Assembly: GCA_024279135.1 (NCBI GenBank)
Contig: JAJRRU010000004.1
Location: 23,386 to 87,385 of the forward strand
Direction of reading: 5' to 3'
DNA length: 64,000 nt
Source of the DNA: Alphaproteobacteria bacterium
GTDB taxonomy: Bacteria > Pseudomonadota > Alphaproteobacteria > Rhodospirillales > Casp-alpha2
Of this stretch, positions 47,217-56,295 are shown piece by piece. Position 1 is the stretch's first letter; each line of letters opens with the position of its first letter. The position numbers were made by a program, and so were the translations under genes. Below the pieces are notes generated by a model. The model was not told the origin of the DNA. It worked only from the letters and a program-made list of their open reading frames with translations, and did not search any database.

Positions 47217-47973
47217 ATGAATATTACTAATTACACCTTAACAACCCCCACGCAAATTGCCTGGGCATACCTTCGACGAAACCATAATTACCAAAAAGAT
47301 GTGCGCCATTACATGGCAAAGAAACCCGCCAAGGTTGGAAACAACACTTTCCCCTGCTTTCAACAATCAAAATCCGACTTACAAGCTCGAAAATGGGGAT
47401 TACTAACTTTTGCCGATCCCAGGCAAGACGCATCTCCTTTCTGGCACCCGGATATGCGAGATACGACTATGTCCGCAGAAACGACAGATACGGGCAATCA
47501 ACCGTTCACTCAAATGCTTCGTGATACTGACATCGTTGTGCAGGGTTTATGCCTGCTTGATGAAAGGCAATGCTTAAAAATTACTTCGAACACTTCAGAA
47601 GTTCAGCTAATGTTTCCACCCGGAACCACTCTCAACGAGCATTCTAACGTGAGTCTCAACTTACCCTTTGACCTGGACCTTCCGAGCCAGATTGAAAAAG
47701 CAAAAGCCTTGTGGGGTATCGCTCACGGGAAGGCAAAAAAAATGTCCACCATCGCTCCAAAAGCATTGTGAGCTTCTCATTGCACTGGATGGTTCTCTTG
47801 CAGGGAAAAGCTTGCGAGAAATCGCCCTTGATCTCTATCCCCCCGAACATGTTGCCTCCGACTGGTTCAATAACAGCGCCCTAAAGAATCGCGTTCGACG
47901 GCGCGTCAAGCGTGGGCGGTATTTCATGGACGGCGGCTATAAGACATTGCTTGGTTACAGTCCTAATCAGTAA
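47217..47973 (+). pseudogene. DUF2285-family protein, frameshifted (copy 1)
   Basis: Translation from ATG 47217 (GAGAGG just upstream) gives MNITNYTLTTPTQIAWAYLR followed by WGLLTFADPRQDASPFWHPD, the N-terminal domain that precedes DUF2285. At a run of eight A near 47733-47740 the frame shifts; copy 2 at the right edge has seven. Removing one A restores LLIALDGSLAGKSLREIALD, LYPPEHVASDWFNNSALKNR and RVKRGRYFMDGGYKTLLGY up to 47973. These proteins occur next to small HTH and RepA genes on alphaproteobacterial plasmids and islands. Confidence 0.8.
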
Positions 47974-48081
47974 CCCGTAAGAGTGCCGTTTTTGGTATGG
48001 GCCATAAACGGCACTCCCTAGAACAATCCATACAGTCTTTACTCGTCATCAACAGACATGACCTGACAGGAGAAGACTGCA

Positions 48082-48285
48082 ATGGAGAAGATTAATTATC
48101 TAAACCGCGTCAAGACGGCTGAGTATCTCGGGCTCAGTGAAAAAACCCTTGATAGACTTCGGATATCTGGGGGTGGTCCGCGATATTGGAAAACAGGTGC
48201 GCGCGTTATGTATGACCAACGCGACCTCGATACCTGGGTTGAGGAACGCAAACGCAACTCGACCTCAGAAATTGTTAAAGCGTAA
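48082..48285 (+). CDS. Small helix-turn-helix (MerR/excisionase-like) protein, copy 1
   Basis: This 67-residue protein reads NRVKTAEYLGLSEKTLDRLR then GGGPRYWKTGARVMYDQRDL, an HTH_17/AlpA-type DNA-binding fold. AGGAG lies 10 bases before the ATG. It is nearly identical to the protein at 63429. Its stop overlaps the repA start by one base (TAATG), so it belongs to the replication unit as a possible regulator of it. Confidence 0.85.
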   Translation: MEKINYLNRVKTAEYLGLSEKTLDRLRISGGGPRYWKTGARVMYDQRDLDTWVEERKRNSTSEIVKA

Positions 48286-48575
48286 TGGCCGGGCCTTCAC
48301 CATCTGAGCGAAAACAACTCGAACTATTTTCCTGCAACCCTGAACCATCAGGCGTTCGCGACTATCAAGACCTGATGGCATTTCCGTTCTTTCACTAGCA
48401 AAGGGACGGCGCGTAAAACCGCTGTCCTATGATCGTCATGGCGTCACAATCAAGGTCGAGACCGTGCCGGAATATGGCATGGCAACAATCTGGGATGCTG
48501 ACTTATTGATCTGGGTTGCTAGCCAAATCATGGATGCACGAAACCGTGGCGTACCGACATCTCGGCTGTTATCCA
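48285..48575 (+). pseudogene. RepA-type replication initiator, frameshifted and truncated (copy 1)
   Basis: SERKQLELFSCNPEPSGVRD then YQDLMAFPFF is the start of the RepA plasmid initiator family. One T is missing near 48391 compared with copy 2, which gives a TAG at 48396. The correct frame then continues RVKPLSYDRHGVTIKVETVP and WDADLLIWVASQIMDARNRG, and is lost at about 48575, where a minus-strand gene fragment begins. The protein cannot function. Confidence 0.8.
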
Positions 48576-49176
48576 TCAAAGAAGTAAAATTTTTAAACTC
48601 CTTACAAATTTGATAATACTCTGATTTGGTTGCAGCAACATGGGCTGCAATCTCCGTTTTAACCTTCTGTATTTTTTGAAAATCATCAGGAAATGCAATA
48701 AATTCGAGCAGCGACAAACATTGAATGAATTTTGAAGTTTCAGTGTTCGCTTCTAAAACGTTCGTAAATAAACGTAATACATGACGAGCAACATTTGCTG
48801 TCTTCCCTTCCCCAATTTCCTGGCACATCAAAATACTATTAATTTCCAAGCCAAGACCAGCAATGATAGTATGAGTTATACCGCTTCCTGCGATGATGTA
48901 TGACTCATGATCTCCCATCGTATAAAAAAGGCATGCTGAAACAGGTGACGAGCATTCGAGCAAACCAGGACGGCCCGGAAGTGTATCTGGAAGATCAAGA
49001 TGGCAAAGATTGAAACGTATTGCATCCAAAACGCGTTCTACATGTTCTGATGCTTCTCTAATAAGATATTTGTGCTCTTCGTGACTATTGCCAGCAATTA
49101 ACTTTTCCCAATCTGGTTGACCTGTGAAAGCTGCTAAGGGCTGTAAATTAAATTGTTCAATTGTTAGAATCTTGCA
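48570..49176 (-). pseudogene. HEPN-like (Apea-type) protein fragment
   Basis: The minus-strand frame contains NLQPLAAFTGQPDWEKLIAG, EEHKYLIREASEHVERVLDA, NVLEANTETSKFIQCLSLLE and KTEIAAHVAATKSEYYQICK. The last two recall Apea-like HEPN domains found in defence-associated proteins. No ATG is found at the proper N-terminus, and the C-terminus runs into antisense repA sequence at about 48575, so the gene is truncated. The HEPN assignment is a pattern impression, not firm. Confidence 0.4.
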
Positions 49177-49312
49177 TTAACCGGGCCCAAGTAGAGTGAG
49201 CAATTCGAACTAATTCTGAGTATGCCTGCCCTGGTGGTCTGATAGTTTCATCTGGTTCTAAAGGATATGGATTGCCCGTTTTTTGTAACAGATGGATCAA
49301 AATTTGGTATTA
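49157..49312 (-). pseudogene. C-terminal stump of an unidentified gene
   Basis: A minus-strand frame, GNPYPLEPDETIRPPGQAYS then ELVRIAHSTWARLMQDSNN, stops at 49157 and is cut on its N-terminal side by the IS427-type element at 49313. It overlaps the start of the HEPN-like fragment, as in an operon. The product is not recognised. Confidence 0.35.
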
Positions 49313-50156
49313 CTAGGGTCAGAACTCATTAACTAATATATGATTCAAAAACTTGATGTTCAATTTTGAGGATTTCAGGCTATGGCGAACAGTTTTTGGT
49401 TATCAGGCACACAATGGGCATTGATCAAGCCGCACTTGCCTTACCGGGCAGCAGGCAAGCGACGTGTGGATGATCGCCGGGTTATAAGCGGCATTATTCA
49501 CATCCTCCAGTCAGGATGCCGTTGGCGGGATTGCCCTTCAATATACGGCCCACACACTACGATCTATAATCGTTATAACCGATGGTCGCAAAAAGGTATC
49601 TGGCAATATATGATTGCCGAATTAACGGCATCGCTGGCGGGACCGGCGGATGAAATTTCCCTGGATAGTACAAATGTCAAAGCCCATTGATGTGCTGGTG
49701 GCGGAAAAGGGGGGCTTCTGTTCAGGCCATTGGCCGTACAAAAGGAGGCCGCAACACCAAGGTTCACGCCATAAGTGACAAGTATTGTCGCCCGATAATG
49801 TTTTATCTGACCCCCGGTCAGACTGCCGACATCACCGGTGCCACGATGATGGTTGAACACTTGCCTGCAGCTAAATACTTCCTTGCCGACAAGGCGTATG
49901 ATGCGGATCATTTACGGGCACGATTGAAAATGAAACGAATGCTGCCAGTTATACCCAACAAGTCTAACCGCAAGAAACCTTACCCCTTCAACAAAAAACG
50001 TTATCGTGGGCGTAATGTAATTGAACGGATGTTCGGGCGGCTTAAAGATTTTAGGCGGATCGCTACACGCTATGACAAAAACGCAAATAATTTCATGGCT
50101 GCATTATGCTTATCCGCTCTTATATGCTACTGGATTTGAATGAGTCTGGACCCTAG
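49313..50156 (+). mobile_element. IS5-family (IS427-type) insertion sequence
   Basis: Ends are CTAGGGTCAGAACTCATT at 49313 and the complement of CTAGGGTCCAGACTCATT ending at 50156, matching at 16 of 18 positions. CTAG at both outer ends may be the target duplication. The element is 844 bp with one transposase gene in two frames. It interrupts an unidentified minus-strand gene on the left; an IstB remnant lies on the right. Confidence 0.85.
49382..50139 (+). pseudogene. IS427-type transposase, two frames with premature stop
   Basis: OrfA starts SFWLSGTQWALIKPHLPYRA and reaches SLDSTNVKAH, where TGA at 49688 replaces the usual Arg codon. OrfB continues QAIGRTKGGRNTKVHAISDK, FLADKAYDADHLR and RNVIERMFGRLKDFRRIATR to 50139. 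The catalytic Asp (LDSTNV), Asp (LADKAYD) and Glu (NVIERMFG) are all present. Related elements make the full protein by frameshifting at an A/G-rich slippery run; such a run (AAAAGGGGGG) lies at about 49707-49716, but the TGA comes before it, so the copy is probably dead. Confidence 0.8.
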
Positions 50157-50237
50157 GCACATGCTCGATACGCGAGACGGATCAACCTGATGTGCATACT
50201 TTTTTGTTGCTGTTACATCACCAGCCAAATACAAAAA

Positions 50238-50333
50238 CTGAGGCAACGGCTCACACATCATATCCACATCTTGGAAATGAATGGCGAAAGCTACCGCCTC
50301 AAGCAAAGCCGCTCAAAAAGAAAGCTCAAATAA
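50238..50333 (+). pseudogene. IS21-family IstB C-terminal remnant
   Basis: The 31 codons LRQRLTHHIHILEMNGESYR then LKQSRSKRKLK match the end of IstB helper ATPases (LTHRCHILETGNDSYRFK type). Nothing else of the element remains. Confidence 0.6.
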
Positions 50334-50348
50334 CCATCTCCTAACCGC

Positions 50349-50394
50349 TGGAATGATTAAGGCCCCTGAAGCTTCAGGGGCCTTAATCATTCCA
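50349..50394. repeat. 46-bp perfect palindrome
   Basis: The sequence is its own reverse complement over 46 bases, centred on AAGCTT at 50369-50374, with a GC-rich core GGCCCCTGAAGCTTCAGGGG and AT-rich outer arms. No loop and no T-run beyond the arms. It lies 75 bp beyond the stop of the minus-strand aminotransferase gene, so it may end that transcript as a long hairpin. Confidence 0.8.
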
Positions 50395-50468
50395 TAACCA
50401 CTAAAATTCAAAGCATCCAAAATGTTACACTTTTGCCCCACCACAGTGGTAACTTTTTACTCTGGGAT

Positions 50469-51677
50469 TTACAATTTAGCACAGGCCGATACCAGGCGCT
50501 CGCACGCTTCGGCAAGACGCGTATCGTCAATGGCGAAGGCTATTCGTATATAGGGCGATGCACCGAATGCCGATCCGGGCACCAGTGCAATCCCCGCTTG
50601 TTCCAGAAGATAGCTAGCTACGTCAACGTCAGTCACGAGCTTCCCGCCGTTCGGGGTAGTAGAGCCGATCATTCCAGAGCAATTAGCGAAGACGTAAAAA
50701 GCCCCTTGTGGGATTCCTGCGCTCAGGCACCCTGCGGTTCGTTTCAGTGTCGCAAGGACAACATCTCTGCGGTTCCTCAAGGCCTCTAGTCGCGGGTGGA
50801 AAAAATCCAACGATGCCTCGAGTCCGGCCGCCGCAGCCGCCTGGCTTATGGAGGAAGCGTTGGTTGTGCTTTGCGATTGCAGAATCTCCATTGCCCGGAT
50901 GAGCCATGATGGACCGCCAGCGTAGCCCAGTCGCCACCCGGTCATGGAAAGAATTTTGGATACCCCGTTGACCGTCAGCACACGCTCGTACAGGGCCGGT
51001 TCAGCTTCGGCAATAGTTGTAAATTGGCCATCGTAAATGATGTGCTCGTATATGTCATCGGCCAGAACCATAACATGCGGATGGTTGATCAACACCGCGG
51101 CAATAGCCTTCAGTTCAGCCGCATCATACACCGTGCCGGTCGGATTGTTCGGGCTATTCAGGATCAGCCACTTTGTTTTCTCGGTGATCGCCTCGGCTAA
51201 CGCCTCCGGTGTGAGTTTGAAGCCAGAAGCCTCGTCACAATTGATATGGACCGCAGAGCCGCCGCACAAGCTGACGATATCAGGGTAGGATACCCACGAC
51301 GGGATGGGTATCAACACCTCGCCACCCTCGCTGACGGTGGCCAGCATGGCGTTGAAGATTAACTGTTTGGCACCTGTCGCGGCAATAATCTGGTTCGCCT
51401 GGTATTCTAGGCCGTTATCAGTTTTGAACTTACGACGGATTGCCTGCTTTAATCTGTCTGTGCCAGCGACCGGGGTATAGCGAGTCTCACCGTTACGTAT
51501 AGCGAGTATCCCGGCTTCGCATATGTGTTCCGGTGTATCAAAATCCAGTTCGCCTTCGCCAAGGTTGATGATGTCGCGGCCATCGGCGATCAATGCGGCG
51601 GCTTTCGCAGATGTCGCCGCAGTCGGCGACTCCTTTACAGCAGACATGCGCGGAGCAAGTTTCAATGTCGAACCCAT
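50469..51677 (-). CDS. Class I aminotransferase (AspC-like)
   Basis: The 402-residue PLP enzyme shows INLGEGELDFDTPEHICEAG, ETRYTPVAGTDRLKQAIRRK, LILNSPNNPTGTVYD, VLADDIYEHIIYDG and the Schiff-base Lys near residue 243 in VNGVSKILSMTGWRLGYAGG. The C-terminal Arg in SPYIRIAFA would bind the alpha-carboxylate. It resembles aspartate/prephenate-type transaminases of subgroup I-gamma. As the last gene of the leftward unit SDR, M20 enzyme, aminotransferase, it probably transaminates an amino acid released in the island 2 pathway. Confidence 0.85.
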   Translation of the reverse strand: MGSTLKLAPRMSAVKESPTAATSAKAAALIADGRDIINLGEGELDFDTPEHICEAGILAIRNGETRYTPVAGTDRLKQAIRRKFKTDNGLEYQANQIIAATGAKQLIFNAMLATVSEGGEVLIPIPSWVSYPDIVSLCGGSAVHINCDEASGFKLTPEALAEAITEKTKWLILNSPNNPTGTVYDAAELKAIAAVLINHPHVMVLADDIYEHIIYDGQFTTIAEAEPALYERVLTVNGVSKILSMTGWRLGYAGGPSWLIRAMEILQSQSTTNASSISQAAAAAGLEASLDFFHPRLEALRNRRDVVLATLKRTAGCLSAGIPQGAFYVFANCSGMIGSTTPNGGKLVTDVDVASYLLEQAGIALVPGSAFGASPYIRIAFAIDDTRLAEACERLVSACAKL

Positions 51678-51739
51678 AGTTTTAAATTATGCCTGTATCT
51701 GTTCGGGTGATTTTGGATTCAAATGTCATTTTCTTTTAT

Positions 51740-52918
51740 TTAACTGTCAATTACTGGCGTTTTTCCTTCGCCGAGCATGGATTGAGCGACATCCCGATAG
51801 ATCAGGACGGAACGAATAAGCTCGTCCACGGGGACAAATTCATTGGGCTGATGAGCGACTTCCAACGAGCCAGGGCCCAGCACGATCCCATTGGCCCCGA
51901 CGGTACGGAAATGTACCAAGTCACACCCACCCTGGAATCCGGAAAGAGGTGTTGGGACACCGTTGTGATGGGTGCAAGCCGACTGGCTCGCCAACACGAC
52001 AGGATGGTCAGCCGCAGTTTCTGTCGCACCGCCCGTGGTTGGACGGAATTCAATGATTTCAGCAGGCGTGTTGCTTTCTTTTGCTGCCCGTTCGACGAGG
52101 TCGGCAAGCTCTTTTTTAACTTGTTCTTCGTCCTCGCCAGGAACCATGCGCCGGTCAAGCAGGAATTCACAGGACTCCGGGACTACATTATCGGCATGGC
52201 CTCCCAGTACCCTAGTCACCGTCAGGCTGGCCTGGCCAACTAAATTATGGGTCCTTGTTTTGAGGCGATCGTGTTCCTTGATGACAAGGTCGAGCAGTTT
52301 CGCCGATTTTAGAATGGCATTGACGCCCAGGTCCGGCATGCCGGAGTGTGCGGTTTTTCCGTGAATCCTAATTAACGGACGCAGGCTGCCCTTGTGCGCC
52401 GTTACAGTGGTGCATGAGGTGGGCTCCCCGATCATACAATAGTCAATCGACGGTGCCGTCTTCACATAAGCTTTCGCGCCAAGACTTGCGGCTTCCTCGT
52501 CTGCGACGAAGGCCCCAATTAATGTCCCAGACCAGGTATCCTTGTTGGTGATCAAAAAACGCATGGCCTCGAGCATGGCAACAAGGGGACCCTTGGCGTC
52601 ACAGGAGCCGCGGCCAAACAGATTACCGTCGGCCTCACGCAGGCGAAACGGATCCGATACCCATCCATCTCCAGCTGGGACAACGTCGATATGGGTATTG
52701 AAGGCAAAGCTTGGTCCCGGACCGTTTTCGAAGATGCCGATCACATTGGTTCGCCCAGGCATAATATCGATGGCCTCGGCACGGCATCCCATATGCTGCA
52801 TTTCGGCCAGAATAAACTTAGCCGCCTCGGTCTCCTGCCCAGGAGGATTTTGTGTATCGAAACCGACTAGGCGTTCCAGGACAGTCTTGACCCGGCTCTC
52901 ATCAACAAATGTGGTCAT
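51740..52918 (-). CDS. M20-family amidohydrolase (ArgE/DapE-like)
   Basis: The start is ATG 52918 (MTTFVDESRVKTVLERLVGF), giving 392 residues. All metal and catalytic motifs of M20 enzymes are seen: FNTHIDVVPAG (His and catalytic Asp, near 75), FGRGSCDAKGPL (bridging Asp), GAFVADEEAASLG (general-base Glu), MIGEPTS, and a C-terminal His in LEVAHQPNEFV. A dimerisation domain lies between (IRIHGKTAHSGMPDLGVNAI). The family deacylates N-acyl amino acids or splits dipeptides. It follows the SDR gene by 17 bases. Likely it releases a free amino acid, the substrate of the aminotransferase encoded next. Confidence 0.85.
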   Translation of the reverse strand: MTTFVDESRVKTVLERLVGFDTQNPPGQETEAAKFILAEMQHMGCRAEAIDIMPGRTNVIGIFENGPGPSFAFNTHIDVVPAGDGWVSDPFRLREADGNLFGRGSCDAKGPLVAMLEAMRFLITNKDTWSGTLIGAFVADEEAASLGAKAYVKTAPSIDYCMIGEPTSCTTVTAHKGSLRPLIRIHGKTAHSGMPDLGVNAILKSAKLLDLVIKEHDRLKTRTHNLVGQASLTVTRVLGGHADNVVPESCEFLLDRRMVPGEDEEQVKKELADLVERAAKESNTPAEIIEFRPTTGGATETAADHPVVLASQSACTHHNGVPTPLSGFQGGCDLVHFRTVGANGIVLGPGSLEVAHQPNEFVPVDELIRSVLIYRDVAQSMLGEGKTPVIDS

Positions 52919-52935
52919 CTTATTATAATGTCCTC

Positions 52936-53715
52936 TTAAAATGTTCCAGGGTAGGCGCCACCATCCAGCAGGATATTCTGGCCTGTCAGGTATCCGGCGT
53001 GTAAACTGGCCATGAAAGCGCAAAAGGCACCAAATTCGTCGGGCCTACCATATCGCCTCGATGGATTGGAATTGCGCCGGGCTTCCCAGGCTTGCTCGAA
53101 CGATATATTCTGGCGCTTTGCAGCACCATTGATCGTCGCGTTCAGGCGGTCGGTTTCGAAGGGTCCCGGTAATAAATTGTTGATTGTCACTCCATGTTGA
53201 GCCACGTCGCGAGACAGCCCTGCGATAAATCCAGTCAAACCCGAACGGGCGCCATTTGATAGCCCCAGAATGTTGATAGGGGCCTTTACCGCACCTGAAG
53301 TGATGTTGATGATTCGTCCGAAACGCGCATCGATCATGGCATCGATTGTGGACCGGATCATCAGGATGGGTGCTACCATGTTTGCGTCAACGGCATCAAG
53401 CCATGTTTTCCGGTCCCACTCCCTGAAATCGCCAGTGGGTGGGCCACCAGCGTTATTGACGAGAATATCTGGTTTTGGGCAAGCCGCAAGAACCTTTTCT
53501 CGCCCTTCCTCGCTGGTAATATCTCCTGCAACGGGCGTCACCTTAACGCCGTGGGCTTTGGCCAATTCATCGGCAGTCTGACGCAAGGTGTCCTCGGTTC
53601 GAGCGTTGATAACCAATTCTACCCCCGCTTGCGCAAGGGCATCGGCGCAAGCACGGCCCAACCCCTTGCTCGCCGCACAAACAATCGCCTTGCGGCCAGA
53701 AATCCCGAGATCCAT
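52936..53715 (-). CDS. SDR-family protein with atypical active site
   Basis: The 259-residue protein begins MDLGISGRKAIVCAASKGLG with the NAD(P) motif ASKGLGRA, then DILVNNAGGPP (NNAG) and IINITSGAVKAP with the usual Ser. Where classical SDRs have YxxxK it reads GLSNGARSGLTGF, so Tyr and Lys appear replaced by Ser and Arg (SxxxR near residues 150-157). A subfamily with this replacement is common in proteobacteria, and its chemistry is uncertain. It is first in the leftward operon; a candidate GntR-site relative lies about 97 bp upstream, in the region divergent from the GntR gene. Confidence 0.8.
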   Translation of the reverse strand: MDLGISGRKAIVCAASKGLGRACADALAQAGVELVINARTEDTLRQTADELAKAHGVKVTPVAGDITSEEGREKVLAACPKPDILVNNAGGPPTGDFREWDRKTWLDAVDANMVAPILMIRSTIDAMIDARFGRIINITSGAVKAPINILGLSNGARSGLTGFIAGLSRDVAQHGVTINNLLPGPFETDRLNATINGAAKRQNISFEQAWEARRNSNPSRRYGRPDEFGAFCAFMASLHAGYLTGQNILLDGGAYPGTF

Positions 53716-53811
53716 TTACAGTACTCCAACGCTTAAATTCGAGAAACACAAACCACTATTGACCGTTAATCATGGGACGGTGATGTCCTTAAATAAATGT
53801 ACTAATAGTGA

Positions 53812-53823
53812 CAATTTATACAT
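53812..53823. promoter_or_regulatory. Candidate GntR-site relative upstream of the SDR operon
   Basis: CAATTTATACAT resembles the CATTTTATACAAT element found upstream of the DapA-like and MR/MLE genes. It lies between the divergent SDR and GntR genes. Confidence 0.4.
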
Positions 53824-53973
53824 GAATAAATTTAGTTGGCAACCAAAAATCTTTACGCAGGTAAGTATGTTATCATTGAGTCTTCTCCTGGTGGAGTATC
53901 TGCGAGGGTATTGTATGATATACGTAAAGAAATCTATTGATCAAGATGAGTGTATTAGTGCATTATTAAATGC

Positions 53974-54879
53974 ATGGTAGAAGACAAGCGTGCAATCCGA
54001 AGAATCCAGCTGGCGCAAAAAATAATACAGCTCGCCCATCAAGGTAGTTGGGAAGAAGGACATCATCTTACCGAAATAAAGTTGGGCGAGGCGTTAGGTG
54101 TTTCGCGCTCTCCGGTGCGTTCAGCACTAGCGCTGCTCGAAGAATGGGGGGGCGTGATAAGTCGCCCTAATCAAGGCTACGTATTGAACGCGAATGCCTC
54201 GGACCTCCTGACTATGGGCCAGGATGCGCCGCCGACAATGGAAGATAAGTTGTACCTTTCCATCATGGATTCCCGACTGGCCGGGGATCTTGGCGACATT
54301 ATTAATCAGGTCGAAATTATGTCCATCTTTGACAGCCCGCGAAATTTGACCGAACGCGTCCTGACCCGATTGGTCGAGGAAGGATTGATGGAACGCCGCA
54401 AAGGACGCGGTTGGCAATTTCTCCCCACCTTCAATAGATTAAGATCATGGGAAAACGGATATCAACTACGACTGCTGGTCGAACCAGGTGGAATTCTTCT
54501 GCCACAGTTTCATGTCGATCACGAAAAGTTGTCTGCCTGCCGAATTATTCATCAAGATCTTTTGGTTTCGGCGGAAGCTAATATCGAACCGGGAGATTGG
54601 GTTTACAGCATTGATTCCAATTTCCACGAACTTATAGCCTCGTTTACGAATAATGCATTTTTCCTGCAGGCAATCCAGAACCAAAATCGTTTGCGCAAGC
54701 TGCTCGAATTTCGAGGATATGTGAACCGTCGGCGAATCGTAGATTGGTGCCAGGAGCACATAGCTATCATTAATGCCATTGAGCGGGGCCAGATGCAAAA
54801 GGCTTCCGAACTAATGCGTCAGCATTTATTGAGTGCGGCCGAAAAAACTGCGGAACTGTCACCCCTCAGTACAACCTGA
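53974..54879 (+). CDS. GntR-family transcriptional regulator with two winged-helix-like segments
   Basis: The 301-residue protein has a standard GntR winged helix in residues 10-75 (GHHLTEIKLGEALGVSRSPV, RSALALLEEWGGVISRPNQG). A second segment at about 90-150 also reads as a winged helix (MSIFDSPRNLTERVLTRLVE, EGLMERRKGRGWQFLP). The C-terminal FCD-type helical effector domain follows (DSNFHELIASFTNNAFFLQA, QEHIAIINAIERGQMQKASE). Duplication of the DNA-binding unit is less usual for GntR proteins. It is divergent from the SDR operon and upstream of the DapA-like operon, so it most likely controls island 2. Confidence 0.85.
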   Translation: MVEDKRAIRRIQLAQKIIQLAHQGSWEEGHHLTEIKLGEALGVSRSPVRSALALLEEWGGVISRPNQGYVLNANASDLLTMGQDAPPTMEDKLYLSIMDSRLAGDLGDIINQVEIMSIFDSPRNLTERVLTRLVEEGLMERRKGRGWQFLPTFNRLRSWENGYQLRLLVEPGGILLPQFHVDHEKLSACRIIHQDLLVSAEANIEPGDWVYSIDSNFHELIASFTNNAFFLQAIQNQNRLRKLLEFRGYVNRRRIVDWCQEHIAIINAIERGQMQKASELMRQHLLSAAEKTAELSPLSTT

Positions 54880-55191
54880 ATCAGTCCGCTTACCACGCGC
54901 CATTATTGATGCTGGATAATGTTCTCATAGGCGCTAAATAGACAATTTTTATAACAGACATTTCGTGCTCTGGGTATTTAAATTTCTAGGTCTCTCTCCT
55001 CCTAATTTCCGAATAATACAAACAGGGTTCATTGCTTTTGTCTTCCAAGGCTCCCTGGAACCAATCGGTAAATATCTATCCATGCTGCAACTTGCAGCTA
55101 TCGTGATTTGGTTCAGGTGATTGAGAACGCCCCGTAGTTTAATAATATAACAGTGGCTCGGCTAAAGAAATTTTAAATGTATCTGTTGACA

Positions 55192-55204
55192 CATTTTATA
55201 CAAT
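55192..55204. promoter_or_regulatory. Candidate GntR operator upstream of the DapA-like operon
   Basis: CATTTTATACAAT occurs here and identically at 62805-62817. It directly follows a -35-like TTGACA (55186-55191), so a bound repressor would block the promoter. It lies 155 bp before the ATG at 55347. Apart from this site the 54880-55346 gap holds nothing recognisable. Confidence 0.5.
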
Positions 55205-55346
55205 TCATTAAAACAATATGCATCACCAATGATAGGAACTCCGCCGCCAAATAGGCCAGTCTTCTTATGACCCATTACTGCGGTGCCAACTCACGGTGTC
55301 TATGAACAATTAATTTTTATGAGATCAATCGAATAGGAAATAAGAC

Positions 55347-56276
55347 ATGCTGAGTACGCCGGAAGAAGCCACCAACAAGATTGGCGGACTGTTCAATATT
55401 GCGATTACACCATTCGGTGCCGATGGTGAGGTTGATTACGTCGCCCATGCACAAAATGTCCATCGCGTTATCGAGATGAGATATGATGGATTATTGATTG
55501 GTGGCCAGTACGGCGAGTTCGCGACAATGAGCCTGGATGAACGTGTAGAACTGTCCCGCCAGACCATGGAAATGGTCGATGGCCGTTTACCAGTCTTGTT
55601 GGGAGCCGGAGGATCTGAACCGGCAGTCGTTAAAGAGTTGGTCCAGTTGAACGGTGCCCTGGGGGGGATTTCCATGGTGACCGTTCCTTATGTCTCTGAA
55701 GTTCGTGAAAATCATATTTTTGATTATTTCAAGGAAATAGCGCCCCTGAGCAAGACGGGCATTGTGATCTATAATATGCCGGAGACCGGACACATCATTT
55801 CACCCGAATTATTGGAAAAACTTGGGGAAATCCCAAACATTATAGGGATCAAGCAAGGTGACTTAACGCCCTCCGTGGTTGACAGGATTGCTGGCCGTTT
55901 ACTGAAACGATTCAGGGTTATTGCTGCATCGGATCTGCACTTTCTTGGGCCGTTAATGGTTGGCTTTCATGGGGCAACTTCGACGAACAGCAGCGCCTTG
56001 CCTGAGTTGATCCTCAAAACATTTCGTGCCTTGGAATCCGGTGACGCGACGAAGGCTCGCCGACTTCACATGGCCTGGTATCCATTACGGGAACTGTTTA
56101 GAGAGTTCGGTCAGCCTCAAACGACAAAAGCGCTCATGAACCTCCGCGGATGGAGTGGCGGGCATGCTCGCTTGCCGTTAAGTGATATCACGCCGGAACA
56201 ACTTGAGCGCCTGACGGTGACTTTCAATGAGCTCGATGGACAGGGATTCAATGAATTAGAATCTGCGGCAGCATAA
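55347..56276 (+). CDS. DapA-family (class I aldolase/lyase) enzyme
   Basis: The 309-residue protein has the DHDPS/NAL TIM-barrel hallmarks: GLFNIAITPFGADGEVDYVA, IGGQYGEFATMSLDER, IVIYNMPETGH with the Tyr near residue 142, and NIIGIKQGDLTPS with the Schiff-base Lys near 168. The substrate-side motif GEFATMS differs from the GTTGE of lysine-pathway DapA, so it is a catabolic relative, such as an aldolase, dehydratase or deaminase of a 2-oxo acid. It starts the rightward operon, followed after 20 bases by an aminotransferase remnant and then a second DapA-like gene. Confidence 0.85.
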   Translation: MLSTPEEATNKIGGLFNIAITPFGADGEVDYVAHAQNVHRVIEMRYDGLLIGGQYGEFATMSLDERVELSRQTMEMVDGRLPVLLGAGGSEPAVVKELVQLNGALGGISMVTVPYVSEVRENHIFDYFKEIAPLSKTGIVIYNMPETGHIISPELLEKLGEIPNIIGIKQGDLTPSVVDRIAGRLLKRFRVIAASDLHFLGPLMVGFHGATSTNSSALPELILKTFRALESGDATKARRLHMAWYPLRELFREFGQPQTTKALMNLRGWSGGHARLPLSDITPEQLERLTVTFNELDGQGFNELESAAA

Positions 56277-56295
56277 ACAGTTCGGGCCCTTGGTT

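Noticed and set aside
48436..48575. C-terminal part of the minus-strand HEPN-like frame as real coding sequence
   Set aside because: It is exactly antisense to the repA remnant that is conserved at 63632, so the minus frame is open there by chance.
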